NCBI RefSeq assembly: GCF_000828615.1
Contig: NZ_AP012273.1
Location: forward strand, 2,480,001-2,544,000
Direction: 5' to 3'
DNA: 64,000 bases
Source of the DNA: Thiolapillus brandeum
Lineage (GTDB): Bacteria; Pseudomonadota; Gammaproteobacteria; Chromatiales; Chromatiaceae
The translations under genes were made by a program, and so were the position numbers. The notes under the pieces are model-generated. The model worked only from the letters and a program-made list of their open reading frames with translations. It searched no databases and was not told the DNA's origin. Shown one piece after another: positions 41,240-51,176 of this stretch (position 1 is its first letter; each line of letters begins with the position of its first letter).

Positions 41240-41729
41240 ATGAACATACGTGGCCAAAGTATTGGTATTCGCCCGTTCCGCCAGGACGACCTCTTGCCAT
41301 TCTACCAAGCAGTACGGGAATCCCTGGAGCACTTGCAGCCATTCATGCCCTGGGCGCATACCGAATACGCCATGGCAGATGCCCGCAGTTGGGTGGAATC
41401 CCGGCCTCAGGCCTGGGAGGATGCCGAGGAATACAGTTTCATCATTTACTCCCTGGACGATGAACGGCTGCTGGGTCAGGAAATCCGCTCTGGGACAAGG
41501 CGCCGCCAGCGAGGGCACCCGGCTGGTGGCCGGATTTGGTTTCGGGGAGCTGGGACTGACACGCCTGGAAATCGTCATGCTTACCGGCAATCCCGCCAGC
41601 CGCCGGGTGGCGGAAAAATCAGGCGCCACCTTCGAAGGCGTGCAACGCAACCGTCTGGTAGTGAGAGGTCAGCCCATGGACTGCTGTATGTTCTCTCTGA
41701 TCCCGGGGGATCTATCCGAAACCGGCTGA
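41240..41729 (+). pseudogene. RimL-type GNAT acetyltransferase, broken by deletion and frameshift
   Basis: The N-terminal half (MNIRGQSIGIRPFRQDDLL, LEHLQPFMPWAHTEYAMADARSWVES, AEEYSFIIYSLDDERLLG) is in the frame of 41240. From about 41471 the homology continues in the next frame: CWVRKSALGQGAASEGTRLVAGFGFGELGLTRLEIVMLTGNPASRRVAEKSGATFEGVQRNR. Relatives have about 20 residues (the strand before YWVR) between ERLLG and this point; they are missing here. An internal deletion that is not a multiple of three therefore inactivated the gene. Sequencing error cannot be excluded but would not explain the missing strand. Confidence 0.78.
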
Positions 41730-41743
41730 CCCGGCCCTGGGGG

Positions 41744-43230
<1,487 letters not shown>

Positions 43231-43321
43231 GGATCACATACTCCGGTAATTTCCTGCATAATTCGGTTTCTTTATGATACTTTGCTTTACTCTGAAACGC
43301 CCTTAATTAAAACTACCGGTC

Positions 43322-44218
43322 ATGTCATCGGAAAAACGCGAGCCCCTGCCTTCTGGCACCCGGCTGGATTATTACAAGGTACACAAACTCATCGGCAGCG
43401 GTGGGTTCAGCCTCATATACCTTGGCGAAGAGGATGACAGCCACGACGAAGTAGCCATCAAGGAATACATGCCGAAGAAATTTGGCGGCCGCGACAGGGA
43501 AGGCAGGCTCACATTCGTGAATGACGAGGCCAGGGACAAATTCTACCGTGGCCTGCGATTGTTCTTTCTCGAAGCCAAGGCCCTGGCCATGCTGCGTCAC
43601 CCCAACATCGTAAACGTGCGCAACTGCTTTCTGGACAATGACACGGCCTATCTGGTGATGGATTACCAGCCCGGCAAAAACCTGGGACGCTATATCAAGC
43701 GGCGCAAGGGCGGGCTCAGCACACGTTTTCTGATGACCGTATTTCCACCGTTGCTCGATGCCCTGGAACTCATCCACAATGCCCAGCACCTGCACCTGGA
43801 CATCAAGCCCGGCAATATTCACATCCGCCCCGGCGGCAGACCTCTGCTGCTGGACTTTGGCGCGGTCTACCACCTGACCAGCGAAGGCAAAAAGAAAGCC
43901 CAGGTCATCACTCCCGGATTTTCTCCCATCGAGCAGTACCGGGGGATCACCAAGGTAGGGCCATGGACGGACATTTACGCCATCGGCGCCAGCATGCGCA
44001 CCTGTATCGAGGGCCGCCCACCGCCCACCGCTACCGAGCGCCACGCCAAAGACACCATGGTTCCTGCGGTGGAAGCCTTTGGCAAGCACTATCCCAGACA
44101 CATTCTGGAAGCCATCGACCGGGCCATGGAAGTGGATCCGCAAAAACGCATCCAGTCCGCTGCCCTGCTCCTCAAGGCCCTGAATCGCGACCCCTCCCGG
44201 CAGAGGAAGACAGGCTGA
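43322..44218 (+). CDS. soluble Ser/Thr protein kinase
   Basis: 298 residues, kinase domain only, no membrane segment. LIGSGGFSLIYLGEE, Lys in VAIKEYMPK, catalytic loop as HLDIKPGNI (Leu replaces Arg of HRD), DFG in LLLDFGAVYHL, APE-like SPIEQYRG. Missing the HRD arginine, it is expected not to depend on activation-loop phosphorylation. PP2C gene starts in its stop codon. Second such kinase in the window after 30103-31872. Location between yicC and rph is a known gammaproteobacterial arrangement. Confidence 0.9.
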   Translation: MSSEKREPLPSGTRLDYYKVHKLIGSGGFSLIYLGEEDDSHDEVAIKEYMPKKFGGRDREGRLTFVNDEARDKFYRGLRLFFLEAKALAMLRHPNIVNVRNCFLDNDTAYLVMDYQPGKNLGRYIKRRKGGLSTRFLMTVFPPLLDALELIHNAQHLHLDIKPGNIHIRPGGRPLLLDFGAVYHLTSEGKKKAQVITPGFSPIEQYRGITKVGPWTDIYAIGASMRTCIEGRPPPTATERHAKDTMVPAVEAFGKHYPRHILEAIDRAMEVDPQKRIQSAALLLKALNRDPSRQRKTG

Positions 44219-45030
44219 TGGAACAGGCGCGCATTTCCCTGCAGGGCGACCGACCCAACAACCAGGACCGCTGCGGCATTTTCACCAAGGAAGGCAGTTG
44301 TCTCATGGTATTGGCGGACGGCCTTGGAGGCCATCCAAAGGGAGAGGTCGCCGCGCAGATCGTACTCAATGTCTGTGAACAGCTGTTTGCCCGGACACCC
44401 GTACCCGTAACGGCTCCCCGGCTGTTCTTCCATCATTGTGTGAATCGGGCTCATGAGTACATCACCCAGTATGGACAGAACCAGAAACCCGCGGTAGCCC
44501 CCCGCACCACTGTTGTCATGGCACTGCTGCAGGAAGGCCAGTGCCATTGGAGCTATGCCGGAGACAGCCGCTTCTATTTACTGCGAGATGGCCGGCTCTA
44601 TCTTCAATCCACGGATCACAGCATTGCCCAGAGAGACGCGAATGGCGTCCCCACCAACAACCGCGCCCTTACCCGCTGCGTGGGTGGCCTGCGCAGCGCC
44701 CCCATGCCCGCCACGGAACCGCCGGTGGTGCTGCGTCCTGATGATGTTCTCCTGCTCTGCTCTGATGGCCTCTGGGGACAACTTCCCCAGCAGCAGCTGA
44801 TCGACACTCTATGCAATGTATTTCCCCTGGAGAAAGCCCTGCAGATGCTGGCCAGGGCCGCCGAGGCCAATGGGGCCAACAACAGTGACAACATAAGTGC
44901 CGTGGGTGCCCGTGTGGGCTATGGTGATTGTGGCGTGAATTCAGTCGTTCCTTCCCAGGAAGAAGAGAACGATCTGTTGTCCGCCATCGAGCATCTGAAC
45001 GATCTTATCGAACACAATCTTCACGAATAG
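44218..45030 (+). CDS. PP2C-family protein phosphatase
   Basis: 270 residues: GDRPNNQDRCGIF, VLADGLGGHPKGEVAA, YAGDSRFYLLRDG, LLLCSDGLWGQL and NSDNISAV give the two-metal site. ATG begins on the last base of the kinase stop (TGATG). Likely reverses the kinase's phosphorylation. C-terminus ends in an acidic helix (EEENDLLSAIEHLNDLIEHN). Confidence 0.92.
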   Translation: MEQARISLQGDRPNNQDRCGIFTKEGSCLMVLADGLGGHPKGEVAAQIVLNVCEQLFARTPVPVTAPRLFFHHCVNRAHEYITQYGQNQKPAVAPRTTVVMALLQEGQCHWSYAGDSRFYLLRDGRLYLQSTDHSIAQRDANGVPTNNRALTRCVGGLRSAPMPATEPPVVLRPDDVLLLCSDGLWGQLPQQQLIDTLCNVFPLEKALQMLARAAEANGANNSDNISAVGARVGYGDCGVNSVVPSQEEENDLLSAIEHLNDLIEHNLHE

Positions 45031-45071
45031 GTAAAATCCCACTCAACCTGTCCCACAACTGAGGAATTTCC

Positions 45072-45800
45072 ATGAGACCCAGTGGCCGCGCCAACGACGA
45101 AATGCGTCCTGTAAGCTTTATTCCCAACTTTACCAAGCACGCGGAAGGTTCCGTGCTGGTCAGTTTTGGCGACACCCGGGTAATCTGCACGGCTAGCGTG
45201 GAAGAACGCACCCCCCGCTGGCTGGACAAGGATCAGGGAGGCTGGGTGACGGCGGAGTACGGTATGCTGCCCCGTTCCACCAACAGCCGCATGGGACGGG
45301 AAGCCGCCCGCGGCAAGCAAGGCGGGCGCACCATGGAGATTCAGAGGCTCATCGGCCGTTCCCTGCGCGCCGCCCTGGATCTGAAAAAGCTCGGGGAACA
45401 CACCATCACCCTGGATTGTGACGTCATACAGGCTGACGGCGGCACCCGGACCGCTTCCATATCCGGTGGCTTTGTCGCCATGGCGATGGCCCTGGATGGT
45501 TTGATCAAGAAAGGACGCATCCCGGACAATCCCATTCTCCATCACGTTGCCTCTGTTTCCGTAGGGATTTTCAATGGAACACCGGTGCTGGATCTGGATT
45601 ACGCTGAAGACTCCAATGCCGAGACCGACATGAACGTGGTGATGAACGATTCCGGGGGGTTTATCGAGGTGCAGGGAACCGCCGAAGGTGCCGTTTTCGA
45701 CCGGGAGGAAATGGATCAGATGCTGGAGCTTGCCACCAAGGGCATCCAGGAAATCATCGCTGAACAGCGGACGGTACTGGCCACTTCACCGACCGACTGA
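45072..45800 (+). CDS. rph: ribonuclease PH
   Basis: Phosphorolytic 3' trimming of tRNA precursors. 242 residues: [72 protein letters not shown] and [20 protein letters not shown]. Length is normal. Usually followed by rdgB, which here lies 5.4 kb further on. Confidence 0.97.
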   Translation: MRPSGRANDEMRPVSFIPNFTKHAEGSVLVSFGDTRVICTASVEERTPRWLDKDQGGWVTAEYGMLPRSTNSRMGREAARGKQGGRTMEIQRLIGRSLRAALDLKKLGEHTITLDCDVIQADGGTRTASISGGFVAMAMALDGLIKKGRIPDNPILHHVASVSVGIFNGTPVLDLDYAEDSNAETDMNVVMNDSGGFIEVQGTAEGAVFDREEMDQMLELATKGIQEIIAEQRTVLATSPTD

Positions 45801-45816
45801 GCCGACAAGAGGATTC

Positions 45817-46527
45817 TCAGAAACGCCGGGAAGACGGCCTGCCTTCCCAGTGAATATTTTTCTCCACCAGATCGACAAAAGCACCGGCATCCTCGCCAGC
45901 GGAGGCCAGAACCGCCAGGCTTCCCCACTGTTCGGGAACCAGCACCCCGGACCAATATCCGGTTTTCAGGGGCTGGCGCCTGTTTACATATTCACCCGGC
46001 ATCAATAGCAGAGTTACCGCCCCTTTCTGTCCTTTCACCACCAGGTGCACGCCCCGGCCTTTGCGCATCCAGCAGGGCGACGCTGCCGTGATGCCCTTCA
46101 CCCCGGTACCGGACTCAAAGCCCATGGCTGCAAAAACCGTTGCCACAGACAGTTCATCGAGTTGTTCTGTCTGTTGCAGCAGTTCCGGTTCAGATTGAAC
46201 ATGGCGTACCACCAGTTTGGCCAGATTGTCCTGGGGGAACATGTTCTGCACCAGATTGTATCCCCCGACACCCCCGATCAGCAGCAACAGCACAGAGGCT
46301 GCCCTTGCCCAGGTACTCAGCCACAAGCGGCGTCTGGACGCCTGCAACTGAATCGAAGGGCTGGGCTCCCGGGGCTGCAGGATCACGTTGCGCAGCATAT
46401 CCTCAAATGATTGGGTCTGTTTCCATTCCTTCCGGCATGAGGCACATCGATCCATGTGCTCCAGGAATGCAGCATCAGCGCAGGAAGGATCCTGTAACAG
46501 GATTTTCCGGAAGTCTTCACATTTCAT
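45817..46527 (-). CDS. DUF3379 membrane protein with anti-sigma-type zinc finger
   Basis: 236 residues from the ATG at 46527 (a longer frame exists upstream but is not family-like). N-terminal zinc finger C3, H24-x3-C28-x2-C31 (FLEHMDRCASCRKEW) as in ECF anti-sigmas, one membrane helix at about 75-93, and an exported C-terminal domain (GVKGITAASPCWMRKGRGVHLVVKGQKGAVTLLLMPGEYV). Such proteins normally sit beside an ECF sigma gene, but no sigma gene is adjacent here. Divergent from the bufferin-like gene, 237 bases away. Confidence 0.82.
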   Translation of the reverse strand: MKCEDFRKILLQDPSCADAAFLEHMDRCASCRKEWKQTQSFEDMLRNVILQPREPSPSIQLQASRRRLWLSTWARAASVLLLLIGGVGGYNLVQNMFPQDNLAKLVVRHVQSEPELLQQTEQLDELSVATVFAAMGFESGTGVKGITAASPCWMRKGRGVHLVVKGQKGAVTLLLMPGEYVNRRQPLKTGYWSGVLVPEQWGSLAVLASAGEDAGAFVDLVEKNIHWEGRPSSRRF

Positions 46528-46764
46528 AGGTCTGCATTCCCGATGATGGCATTCTGAAAATCCGGGTGAATATCGATTTTTCAGCAGGGATACGGGCAAT
46601 AAGCACCGCCGTCCTGTACCAAGACCCAGACAAACGGATTTATATTTCCTCCCATTCCACAAGGAACGAAATAAAACCCTGCATTATCGGGTCATAATAC
46701 CCAGGCTGGACAATGTCCGGTCAACAACATTTTGCTTTAACACAACCCGAGAAGGAGATTCTTC

Positions 46765-47013
46765 ATGAAAAAATCCATTGTTTTGAGCGCTGTAACCGTT
46801 GCCATGCTGTCCCTGGGCATCAGTGGCGCTGCCATGGCGGGCAAGCCCGGCTTCGAAAAGTGTACCGGGATCGTCAAGGCCGGCAAAAACGATTGTGGCA
46901 CATCAGGTCATGCCTGCGCCGGACAATCCAGCAAGGACAACGGCCCTGACGAATGGATCTACGTCCCTGAAGGCACCTGCGAAAAAATCGTTGGCGGCAA
47001 GGTAAAGAAATAA
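46765..47013 (+). CDS. BufA1-like (DUF2282) bufferin precursor
   Basis: 82 residues with signal peptide ([25 protein letters not shown], cleavage after residue 25). The four conserved cysteines of the bufferin family are present: C33 ([14 protein letters not shown]44), C51 (HAC) and C72 ([10 protein letters not shown]). Known bufferins are copper-binding peptides whose cysteines are modified by a DUF692-type enzyme (MNIO) encoded next to them with a DUF2063 partner. Neither is next to this gene or elsewhere in the window. AGGAG 9 bases upstream. Confidence 0.85.
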   Translation: MKKSIVLSAVTVAMLSLGISGAAMAGKPGFEKCTGIVKAGKNDCGTSGHACAGQSSKDNGPDEWIYVPEGTCEKIVGGKVKK

Positions 47014-47036
47014 ACCTGCCCACATAAAACCAAGGC

Positions 47037-47085
47037 TGAATCCGTGAATTCAGGGCAAGCCCATCAACCTGAATCCACGGATTCA
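47037..47085. other. 18-bp inverted repeat between bufferin and doxX genes
   Basis: TGAATCCGTGAATTCAGG (47037-47054) pairs with CCTGAATCCACGGATTCA (47068-47085), one mismatch, 13-base loop. No T-run follows. Could reduce read-through from the bufferin gene to doxX, or protect the upstream mRNA 3' end. Confidence 0.7.
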
Positions 47086-47101
47086 AAACAAAGGAGTGCA
47101 C

Positions 47102-47560
47102 ATGAGTCTGTTGCAAAAACTCATACAACCCTATAGCGCCACCGCACGAGTGCTGGATACCCTTTCACCAATATTCGATCTGGGCATACGCCTGTGGGTC
47201 GCCTGGGCATTCATCAAGTCGGGAATGGTAAAGATACAAAGCTGGGACAGCACCCTGATGCTGTTTGAGTATGAATACAATGTTCCCCTGCTCAGTCCTC
47301 ATGTGGCTGCCTGGATGGGAACCGCCGCAGAACTCAGCCTGCCGGTTCTGGTAGCCCTGGGTATCGCCAGCCGTTTCTCGGCGCTGGCCCTGTTCCTGTT
47401 CAATGGTGTTGCCGTGTATGCCTACAGCAGTTTCCTGTTGAGTGGGGAAGGCGCTGCGGGTCTGCAGCAACACATTCTCTGGGGCACCATGTTGCTCATG
47501 GTGGTGTTCCACGGCCCGGGCAAGTTGTCAGTGGATCATTGGTTGTGCAAGAAATGCTGA
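47102..47560 (+). CDS. DoxX-family membrane protein
   Basis: 152 residues, four membrane segments: FDLGIRLWVAWAFIKSGMVKIQSW, WMGTAAELSLPVLVALGIASRF, ALALFLFNGVAVYAYSSFLL, LWGTMLLMVVFHGPGKLSVDHWL. The pattern matches DoxX proteins, which are often the fourth gene of bufferin operons. AAGGAG lies 5 bases before ATG. Transcribed with the bufferin gene unless the hairpin at 47037-47085 ends it. Confidence 0.88.
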   Translation: MSLLQKLIQPYSATARVLDTLSPIFDLGIRLWVAWAFIKSGMVKIQSWDSTLMLFEYEYNVPLLSPHVAAWMGTAAELSLPVLVALGIASRFSALALFLFNGVAVYAYSSFLLSGEGAAGLQQHILWGTMLLMVVFHGPGKLSVDHWLCKKC

Positions 47561-47588
47561 CCATAGAAGATTGACCCGGCCCCACAAG

Positions 47589-47612
47589 AAAGCCCGCTCA
47601 GTTGCGGGCTTT
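47589..47612. terminator. bidirectional Rho-independent terminator
   Basis: AAAGCCCGC (47589-47597), six-base loop, GCGGGCTTT (47604-47612), with A- and T-rich ends on both sides. It separates doxX from the convergent DsbA-like gene. Confidence 0.88.
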
Positions 47613-47630
47613 CTCTATGTAGGATGGAAG

Positions 47631-48377
47631 CTATTTTGCTGCTCTGGCCTTTTCCACATAGCGCTTCATCTGCCCGCCATCAATAGCCCCCGGGATCAAC
47701 TCCTCACCAATAACAAACGCCGGAGTGCCTCCAATCCCCAGGCGCTGCGCCCAGATGCTGCTGCGATCCAGTTCTTCCTGAACTTCAGAAGATTCCATGT
47801 CCTTTTTCAACCTGTCCACATCCAAGCCTACCTGCTTTGCGGCGGCTATCACACCATCCCTGGAAAGGCGACTGTCCTTGCTCATCATCCGCGAATGAAA
47901 CTGCTCATACTTGCCCTGTTTCTGAGCAGCCAGAGCGGCCTTGGCAGCGTACACTGAGTTTTCTCCCAGGACCGGAAATTCCTTCATCACCACCTTGATG
48001 TTGCCATCTTCCTTGACCAGCTTGTGCATACTGGGAAACACCGATTTGCAATATGGGCAGTTGTAATCGAAAAACTCCACCACGGTGACATCTCCTTTTG
48101 GATTTCCCCAAACGGGTGAAGCGGTATTTTTGGCTTCTGCCATGAGTTCCTTGATGCTCTCGCTGATCATGGCAGACTCTGCGGCTTCCTGTTTGCTGCG
48201 CCAGGCCTGTATGGCTTCGATGACAACCTCCGGATTCTCCTTGAGGTAGCTGCCGATCAGGGCTTTGACTTCCGCTTTCTGCGCTGCGGAAAGTCCCTCA
48301 TCGGCCGCCAGGCTGACATTGGAAAGCCCCATGACGGATACCAGGCCCATGGCCGCGATTAGCTTGTGTGTGTTCAT
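47631..48377 (-). CDS. DsbA-family thiol-disulfide protein
   Basis: 248 residues with signal peptide ending LAAD (about residue 25). Helical N-terminal domain (EVKALIGSYLKENPEVVIEAIQAW) then thioredoxin fold with C107-P-Y-C110 in EFFDYNCPYCKSVFP and the cis-Pro region GIGGTPAFVIGEEL, like ScsC/Com1-type DsbA proteins. Periplasmic. ATG overlaps the stop of the GMC gene (ATGA), the last gene of a four-gene operon. Confidence 0.92.
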   Translation of the reverse strand: MNTHKLIAAMGLVSVMGLSNVSLAADEGLSAAQKAEVKALIGSYLKENPEVVIEAIQAWRSKQEAAESAMISESIKELMAEAKNTASPVWGNPKGDVTVVEFFDYNCPYCKSVFPSMHKLVKEDGNIKVVMKEFPVLGENSVYAAKAALAAQKQGKYEQFHSRMMSKDSRLSRDGVIAAAKQVGLDVDRLKKDMESSEVQEELDRSSIWAQRLGIGGTPAFVIGEELIPGAIDGGQMKRYVEKARAAK

Positions 48378-50077
48378 ATATTTTCTCTCCTGCTGCCTCC
48401 CAGGCGTTCAACCAGATGGTCGGCAACCCGGAAAGCGTTGGCATAAATTGTCCACGTATAGGGAACAGAGCCACCAGTAGGCATGAAACTGCCATCAGTG
48501 ACATACAGATTGTCCAGTTCGTTGGCCCGGCAATGGGGATCCAGCACCGAAGTATCAGGATCATGCCCGAAACGGCAGGTGCCGGCCAGAAGATTTGTGG
48601 GAGGAGCACCGGATGCAAAGGATATTACCTCTTCCGCCCCAATGGCCTTGAGCATCTGTGCGCCTTTCGCCGCCAGATACCAGCCCACCTGGAGATTGCG
48701 CACATGATAGCCCGTGCGCACCCGTGCCACAGGCATGCCCCATTTGTCCTTGAGTGCGCCATCCAGGGTCACGAAACAGTCATCCACCGGCAGCCAATCG
48801 CAGAAGGCCTCTATCTTGAGGGGCACGCCATCACGGAACTGTTCTTCCAGAATGCGTTTCAGCGGTTTTCCCCAGTTGAGGCGGCCATTGCTCTCCAGCT
48901 GGCGCTGGGCGCGCAGCACCGGACTGGGATGCACATGTACGAAATCGATGGTGCCGCCTTTCTGCCGGGGGCCAAATGATGGGTCATCGATCACATAAAA
49001 GTCCTGCAGGGCGCGGTTGATGAAAAATCCGGTTTGCGCCAGTTTCCTCGCCTCTTCCCTGCCAAACTTGCTGTACAGCAGTCGCCCTGAGCCCGCTCCC
49101 CCTCCCGCAAACAACAGGTTCTTTCCCACCAGTCCACTGCCGTTGGCCAGACCCCGGGGAAACTTCGGCCCGGTGGAACGCAACAGCAGTTTGGCGGTCT
49201 CGATGGCCTGGCAGGCAACCACATAGATACGGGCATCCACCTGTTTGAGTTTTCCCGCCTGGTCGAAATACTCCACACCGGTGATCTTTCCCCTCGCATC
49301 ACTGATGATGCGCTTCACCAATGCATGGGGACGCACCTCGCAACGGCCGGTTTTTACCGCCTTGTCCAGCAAAGCCACCCGGGCGCTGCCCTTGGCAGCC
49401 GTGGAACAGCCGGTACTGCCGCAATAACCGCCATTGTAAGCACAACTATTCCGGCCATCGGCGGGACGCGAGAGAATCGCACGGGAGGTGGGAAAAGGAT
49501 GATAGCCCAGTTTCCTGCCGGCCTTGTCCAACAGGGACGCCACGGGATGTTCCTGCAGGGGCGGATAGGGAAAATCCGGCGTACTGCGAGGCTCGGCATG
49601 AGGATGTGAAACCACCCGCCCCGAGACACCGACCTCCGTTTCCACCCTGGTGTAGTAAGGCTCCAGATCCTCGTAGGAAATGGGCCAGTCCGCCATATTG
49701 GCTCCTTCTATGGGACCGAATTCCGACAGCAGGTGAAAATCCACCGGCTTGAGACGGTGAAAAAAACCGCTCATGAAGTTGCTCGCACCGCCCACGCAGT
49801 TGCCGTTCCAAAAGTTCCAGCGGCTGTTCACCGTACTCTGTGAGAGCCAGCCGCCATCATCATCTTCCAGCTCGATGATATGGGGTTCATCCCGGCGATC
49901 CGGCTTGTAGACATCCCGCAGGCAACAGGCCAGCTCATCCTTGTAGAAGTCATCCGTGTGCCACCAGGGGCCGCGTTCCAGCACCAGCACGGAATAGCCC
50001 GCCCGGGCCAGGGTCAGGGCGACGGGAGAGCCGCCCGCGCCACTGCCGACCACGCATACGTCGTAATCATGACTCAC
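48374..50077 (-). CDS. GMC-family FAD-dependent oxidoreductase
   Basis: 567 residues from GTG at 50077 (GTGA overlap with the upstream gene). FAD loop YDVCVVGSGAGGSPVALTLARAGYSVLVLERG near the N-terminus, GNCVGGASNFMSGF, and C-terminal LYVTDGSFMPTGGSVPYTWTIYANAFR. It looks like the large flavoprotein of gluconate-type dehydrogenases. It lacks its own signal peptide; the partner small subunit has a Tat signal. Substrate (alcohol or sugar acid) unknown. Confidence 0.92.
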   Translation of the reverse strand: MSHDYDVCVVGSGAGGSPVALTLARAGYSVLVLERGPWWHTDDFYKDELACCLRDVYKPDRRDEPHIIELEDDDGGWLSQSTVNSRWNFWNGNCVGGASNFMSGFFHRLKPVDFHLLSEFGPIEGANMADWPISYEDLEPYYTRVETEVGVSGRVVSHPHAEPRSTPDFPYPPLQEHPVASLLDKAGRKLGYHPFPTSRAILSRPADGRNSCAYNGGYCGSTGCSTAAKGSARVALLDKAVKTGRCEVRPHALVKRIISDARGKITGVEYFDQAGKLKQVDARIYVVACQAIETAKLLLRSTGPKFPRGLANGSGLVGKNLLFAGGGAGSGRLLYSKFGREEARKLAQTGFFINRALQDFYVIDDPSFGPRQKGGTIDFVHVHPSPVLRAQRQLESNGRLNWGKPLKRILEEQFRDGVPLKIEAFCDWLPVDDCFVTLDGALKDKWGMPVARVRTGYHVRNLQVGWYLAAKGAQMLKAIGAEEVISFASGAPPTNLLAGTCRFGHDPDTSVLDPHCRANELDNLYVTDGSFMPTGGSVPYTWTIYANAFRVADHLVERLGGSRRENI

Positions 50078-50625
50078 AGCAGGAAATACCGTTTGTCCGC
50101 AGGCGGGCGCTTGTAGCCAGGCTGGTGGTTCAGCCATTTCCAACCCACCTGACCGGGATTGCCGCCGTAAACAGGGTCGGTGAGCATGGCCTCCATGATG
50201 TAGTTCAACAGTTCCTGCAACCAGCCATGGCCGTCGGCCCTGGCCTCATACTTGCGTAGCAAGGCTTCCTTTTCCCTGGCACCCAGAGAAACGAAAGCCT
50301 TGCCATATTCCTTGCGGCTCAGTTCCGCCAGTGCTGCGGCGCCCTGGCGGAAAAACCGGCACTGCGAAGATTCCACAGCAGGATCCGAGAGCACCCACTG
50401 CAGCCATGAGGTGGCATTCACATCCCTGGCCCCCGGGGCAGCGGCCTCACTGGGGAGCAAATGTTCCTGTACCGCAGCAATCAGTGCCCACTGATCAGCA
50501 TCCAGTCCCGTGGATTCCAGGCGAATGGCAGAGAAATCCGGCACCCAGGCCCTGGCGCCCGCCAGGCCGGCACTGCCCATCAACACACCGCCCATGCTCC
50601 AGCGCAGGAAACGGCGGCGTTTCAC
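50074..50625 (-). CDS. gluconate-dehydrogenase subunit 3-like protein
   Basis: 183 residues with a Tat signal (KRRRFLRWSMGGVLMGSAGLAGARA). Family pattern: LIAAVQEHLLPSEAAAPGARDVN, FLTLGAREKEALLRKYEA-like segment, LLNYIMEAMLTDPVYGGNPGQVGWKWLNHQPG. GTG start overlapping the thioredoxin stop. Likely forms a periplasmic dehydrogenase with the GMC flavoprotein and carries it through Tat. No cytochrome subunit is present in the operon, so the electron acceptor is unclear. Confidence 0.9.
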   Translation of the reverse strand: MKRRRFLRWSMGGVLMGSAGLAGARAWVPDFSAIRLESTGLDADQWALIAAVQEHLLPSEAAAPGARDVNATSWLQWVLSDPAVESSQCRFFRQGAAALAELSRKEYGKAFVSLGAREKEALLRKYEARADGHGWLQELLNYIMEAMLTDPVYGGNPGQVGWKWLNHQPGYKRPPADKRYFLL

Positions 50626-51056
50626 AATTCGTCACTCCCCTGCTCCTGCACCACCGCCTGCAGCATCCATTCCATCCACTGGGGTTTCATGTAACCCCGC
50701 TTACGCATGATCTCCTTGCCGTCAGCGTCCAGAATCAGCACGGCGGGACGGCCATAATCCCGGTACCTGGCCGCCAGTTCAGGGTCTTGTTCATCCACGA
50801 CTTTCACGGGAATGTAATTCCTGACAATGGCCGCCAGCACTTTGGGATCCTGCCAGGTGGTGGCATCCATCTTTCTGCAGTAGGCGCACCATTCAGCACT
50901 CAAATCCACCAGCACCAGGCGATTTTCCTTTTTGGCCTGATGGAAAACCTCATCTGACCAGTCCCGCCAGGAAACACGGCTACCCGCCATGGCGGCAGTT
51001 ACCAGCAGGATCGCCGGCAAACCCGCCAGGATTCGTACCAAAGACACTCTCGACAT
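50622..51056 (-). CDS. exported thioredoxin-fold protein
   Basis: 144 residues with signal peptide (LAGLPAILLVTAAMAGS). Thioredoxin motif C57-A-Y-C60 in VDLSAEWCAYCRKMDATTWQDPKVL and GRPAVLILDADGKEIMRKRGYM, like the C-terminal domain of DsbD. First gene of the operon thioredoxin, subunit 3, GMC, DsbA-like. A strong ribosome site (GGAGGAG) precedes it. The two thiol proteins flanking the dehydrogenase suggest they help assemble or reduce it. Confidence 0.9.
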   Translation of the reverse strand: MSRVSLVRILAGLPAILLVTAAMAGSRVSWRDWSDEVFHQAKKENRLVLVDLSAEWCAYCRKMDATTWQDPKVLAAIVRNYIPVKVVDEQDPELAARYRDYGRPAVLILDADGKEIMRKRGYMKPQWMEWMLQAVVQEQGSDEL

Positions 51057-51176
51057 CAGGTTTCTCCTCCAACTTTTTTCCGTCCAGACAATACCCAGAC
51101 CGATGCAATGACAATTTTATGACAAGGGCAAAGCACAAAAAGTTACAATTCCCTTTTTCACCATCCGTCAGCAACC

